Position numbers and translations under genes: made by a program. A DNA stretch of 7,817 bases from Marinilabilia sp. UBA5340 (GTDB taxonomy: Bacteria; Bacteroidota; Bacteroidia; Bacteroidales; Marinilabiliaceae): positions 1,546-9,362 of the forward strand of contig DHQK01000218.1 of assembly GCA_002411085.1 (NCBI GenBank), given 5' to 3'. Under the pieces are notes generated by a model that saw only the letters and a program-made list of their open reading frames with translations, searched no databases and was not told the origin of the DNA. Positions 5,335 to 7,817 of the stretch are shown one piece after another. Position 1 is the first letter of the stretch. Every line of letters begins with the position of its first letter.

Positions 5335-6408
5335 ATGAGTAATACAGCCAAAGATATTTTGATTCCTAATACAGGGGTGTTTAGAACAGTATTTCTTTAT
5401 GTTGGCCAGGGTGAAGCTACTTTATTTATTATTCCAAAAGGAGATTCCTTTTTTTATGTACTAATGGATACGAATAATGATGTGGAGAATGGAGGTGTTG
5501 ACATGAAAAGATTGTTGAAAGATCTAATTGAAAGTGAAGATCTAATTTTTATTAACTCTCATCCTCACAGTGATCATTTGAAAGGAATTAAAGCTATTCA
5601 TGAAGAAATAGGTTTCAAAGAAGTTTGGCATTCCGGTCACAAACCAGGAAAAGACCACGATGAGGCTTATCAGGAAATGCAAGATGTTATCAAAGACATA
5701 GGAAATAAAAATGAATACTTGCTTTTTGGCTCGAATGATAAAAATAAAATTCGAAAAAGTGATAAAGAAACAGAAGTAGAAAAAAAATTAGGAGATATTG
5801 ACTTTATGGTTCTCTCTCCAGCCAAATATGTGCAAGATGATGTTGACAATGAAAATGCTCAAGGGCGCTATAGGAGAATACACGAGAGATGTGCAGTAAT
5901 GAAGTTTTTTTATGGGGAGGACGAAAGAGGGATTTTAATGACAGGAGATTCTGATAAAAATGCTTGGAAGGAACACATCACTGATTACCATAAAAAAAAG
6001 TTACCTTGTTGGGTGTTGAACGCATCTCATCACGGCTCCCGAACATTCTTCAAAAATGATGAAGATGACAAAGACATATATAGAGGGCATATTGAAACAA
6101 TTGGTCCTGATCATATAGTGATCAGTGCGCCAAAGCAGTCTGAAAGCAAACACGGCCATCCTCACGATGATGCCCTGGATTTATACAAAGAATACTTGGA
6201 TGAAGAAAACATATATCATATTGGGGAGAATCGTGAATGTATTATTGTTGACATTACTTCAGAGGGGGTTAAAGAGATCAAATTTGACCAAGAGCTAGTC
6301 TCCGAATATGGCTTTGAGAGTGGAGATGATGGTGGAGGAAAGACTGAAGGCGCTTCAGCTTTCGTGGGTTCAAGAACGACTAGGATTGATCGCAAACCAA
6401 TGGGCTAA
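5335..6408 (+). CDS. Soluble ComEC/Rec2-type metallo-beta-lactamase-fold hydrolase with Gly-ending tail, in an E2-E1 operon
   Basis: This 357-residue protein has a complete metallo-beta-lactamase fold active site of the kind found at the C-terminus of ComEC/Rec2, where it is thought to degrade DNA. It has no membrane segment or signal peptide, so it should be cytoplasmic. Seen: an N-terminal strand-turn LYVGQGEATLFII (21-33) matching the ComEC D-V-G-Q-G-x-A motif, metal ligands His76, His78, Asp80 and His81 in SHPHSDHL, Asp205 in LMTGDS, the NASHHGS motif at 229-235 and the KHGHPH motif at 272-277. Residues 100-155 form a charged insertion. Residues 328-357 look flexible (ESGDDGGGKTEGAS, then RKPMG) and end in Gly. 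The E2-E1 gene starts 3 bp after its stop, so they are co-transcribed. I infer a nuclease or phosphodiesterase effector, or the conjugated protein itself, of an antiphage system. The substrate is unknown. Confidence 0.85.
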   Translation: MSNTAKDILIPNTGVFRTVFLYVGQGEATLFIIPKGDSFFYVLMDTNNDVENGGVDMKRLLKDLIESEDLIFINSHPHSDHLKGIKAIHEEIGFKEVWHSGHKPGKDHDEAYQEMQDVIKDIGNKNEYLLFGSNDKNKIRKSDKETEVEKKLGDIDFMVLSPAKYVQDDVDNENAQGRYRRIHERCAVMKFFYGEDERGILMTGDSDKNAWKEHITDYHKKKLPCWVLNASHHGSRTFFKNDEDDKDIYRGHIETIGPDHIVISAPKQSESKHGHPHDDALDLYKEYLDEENIYHIGENRECIIVDITSEGVKEIKFDQELVSEYGFESGDDGGGKTEGASAFVGSRTTRIDRKPMG

Positions 6409-6411
6409 ATT

Positions 6412-7817
6412 ATGAGTTGGTGGTTCAAGAAGCATCCTCAATTATTGGAAAGGGAATGTAATAAACTGGGGAGAAACAGTAATTACAAAGAGTATTTTCG
6501 TTATAGATTTAACCTTTTGGTCTCTGCTGGAGAAATCATTGTAAGGTTAAAGGTTACAACAAGGCACCCTGTTGTTATTATATATCCTGAATCCACGCCT
6601 TATAGACTTCCTTATGTAGTTCTCCTCAATGAGAATTTAGAAGAGGATGAAGTATTAGATCTTAGTAAGAAAGATAGTAAATCTGCTATTTTTGCACTAC
6701 AAAAGAAGGTAAGGTTTTATAACTTCTGGCATCAAAATAAAGATGGCAGCCTCTGTTTGCTGGAAGCAGATAATCTGGAAAAGTTCGGTGATTTTTTCAC
6801 GATTAATGACGTGATTAACAGAACACGTGATTGGTTAGCAGGTTTGAAAACTGGCAATATGCCACTTGATAGTCCCGAGGTGGAGTTCTTCGCCCATTTT
6901 ATTAAGCCTGATTTAAAGAAAGAAATTCTAATCCCAGAAACTTTTCTTAAGACTGAATTATTTCAAGGAGAGTTCTACTGCACACTTGCTTCACATGTAT
7001 ACCCAATTGTGAAGCAAATCGAAAAAAGGATTTATTTAGGAGCTATATTAGAGGGAGAGAATAAAGCTGGAGTACGTCTAAGCCCAATGGAATTCAAAAA
7101 TGCAATGCATCTGATGCCTGAAGGAATTAACACTCCTCTGGAACTAATAAAGAATCAAGCTTTAATTAAGCAGTTAACCGAGAATCAAAAAATGCTTTCA
7201 GGATTTTGGTGGGATTTAGATAAGGAGATATCATTTATTCATGATGTTTCAGGATTTGCGAAATTGATAGGGAATGGGGATGAATTGGCTGGCCATGAGA
7301 GAATTAAGAAGATTACTAATGAGGCATTTAAAAGTCTTCCAAAGGAAGTGATTTTTGCAATTCGATTTCTTAACAAAAGGATGGAGAGAGAATGGCAGGC
7401 GTTTTCTTTAAAAAAGGGTGACTTGGATGGATATCCTATATTAGGAAGTACTAACATTAATGATTTCATAAAAGTTATTAAGAATTACTCCCTTTCTGCT
7501 ATAAGGTGTACCGAAATATCGGAAAACAGACATCATTTAAGGAATCGAGGTGTAGCATCCCGTGAACAATTAAAAGACAAAACCATAAATATACTAGGGT
7601 GTGGAGCATTAGGAGGAGAGGTAGCAGATACCATCAGCAAAGCCGGAGTAGGATATTTAACCTTGGTTGACCCGGATGTTATTAAATTTGATAATACGAT
7701 TAGACATGTTGTGGGAGTAGATAAAATGGGATTATTAAAAGTAGATGCTCTATATCAAAACATATTATACCATAATCCTTTTGTCAAAATTGATCCTCTT
7801 CCAATGGATATTATGGC
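6412..7817 (+). CDS. E2-E1 fusion (Cap2-like ubiquitin-conjugation enzyme), 3' end beyond the window
   Basis: The frame is open from ATG 6412 to the last base: 468 complete codons with no stop. Residues 20-145 look like a prokaryotic UBC/E2 domain: strands around 26-75 (VVIIYPESTPYRLPYVVLL), then FWHQNKDGSLCLLE with His107 and the candidate catalytic Cys115, and a closing helix TRDWLAGL. Residues about 150-380 are a long mostly helical linker that I do not recognise. The E1/ThiF domain begins near 384, after RNRGVASREQL: GCGALGGE nucleotide loop at 396-403, LVDPD with Asp420, then Asn428, Arg431, His432 and Lys443. The order E2-linker-E1 and the D-N-T-I-R-H motif closely resemble Cap2 of type II CBASS, which attaches the C-terminus of the CD-NTase to targets. 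The E1 catalytic Cys and C-terminus lie outside the window. No ubiquitin-like gene is visible, so the neighbouring MBL may be the substrate. Confidence 0.85.
   Translation, partial: MSWWFKKHPQLLERECNKLGRNSNYKEYFRYRFNLLVSAGEIIVRLKVTTRHPVVIIYPESTPYRLPYVVLLNENLEEDEVLDLSKKDSKSAIFALQKKVRFYNFWHQNKDGSLCLLEADNLEKFGDFFTINDVINRTRDWLAGLKTGNMPLDSPEVEFFAHFIKPDLKKEILIPETFLKTELFQGEFYCTLASHVYPIVKQIEKRIYLGAILEGENKAGVRLSPMEFKNAMHLMPEGINTPLELIKNQALIKQLTENQKMLSGFWWDLDKEISFIHDVSGFAKLIGNGDELAGHERIKKITNEAFKSLPKEVIFAIRFLNKRMEREWQAFSLKKGDLDGYPILGSTNINDFIKVIKNYSLSAIRCTEISENRHHLRNRGVASREQLKDKTINILGCGALGGEVADTISKAGVGYLTLVDPDVIKFDNTIRHVVGVDKMGLLKVDALYQNILYHNPFVKIDPLPMDIM

Noticed and set aside
5335..6408. Antibiotic-resistance beta-lactamase
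   Set aside because: The motifs (VGQGEA, ASHHGS, HGHPH) are of ComEC/Rec2 type, there is no signal peptide, and the neighbour is an E2-E1 enzyme.
7239..7469. Minus-strand ORF inside the E2-E1 gene
   Set aside because: The + strand frame is continuously open from 6412 with recognisable E2 and E1 motifs; the minus-strand frame shows nothing family-like.

Overview
The window looks like part of a mobilizable plasmid or integrated mobilizable element from a low-GC bacterium, most likely a member of the Bacteroidota. The reasons are the AT-rich DNA, the near absence of strong Shine-Dalgarno sequences, and an IS21-type end and relaxase tail of the kind I associate with that phylum. The phylum call is inference. 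All genes are on the + strand.

Region 1 (1-1240) is a damaged mobilization module. The right end of an IS21-family element (the last ~107 codons of istB, then two 23-bp terminal repeats) lies against the C-terminal third of a relaxase gene. That relaxase frame has no start codon and no catalytic domain in the window. A complete small gene (723-1103) is nested inside the relaxase tail in another frame. It encodes a coiled-coil protein with one C-terminal membrane helix, an arrangement similar to the overlapping mob genes of ColE1- and RSF1010-type plasmids. A perfect 9-bp stem hairpin closes the module.

Region 2 (1241-4962) is a replication and partition operon of three tightly packed genes: a large primase-helicase fusion (degenerate zinc-finger region, Toprim, P-loop ATPase), a ParA ATPase overlapping it by 13 bp, and a short ribbon-helix-helix-like partner. 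The following 372 bp hold no gene but contain two short-repeat arrays. One is five units at an exact 9-bp pitch, a good candidate centromere (parS). The other is six copies of GTTTACA in both orientations around an AT-rich core, iteron-like. A third small cluster of the CCATA motif surrounds a TTGACA box just before the next operon.

Region 3 (5335-7817, running off the end) is the most interesting part. A complete soluble metallo-beta-lactamase-fold protein of ComEC/Rec2 type is followed after 3 bp by a 5'-complete, 3'-truncated gene for an E2-E1 fusion. That fusion is a UBC-like domain with a candidate catalytic Cys, followed by a ThiF/E1 adenylation domain resembling Cap2 of type II CBASS. 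The MBL occupies the position the CD-NTase holds in type II CBASS, and it ends in a flexible Gly-rich tail whose last residue is Gly. The inference is a ubiquitin-like conjugation antiphage operon in which the predicted nuclease may itself be the conjugated protein. A JAB-type deconjugase would be expected just beyond the window. The system appears to be cargo next to the element's replication/partition block.
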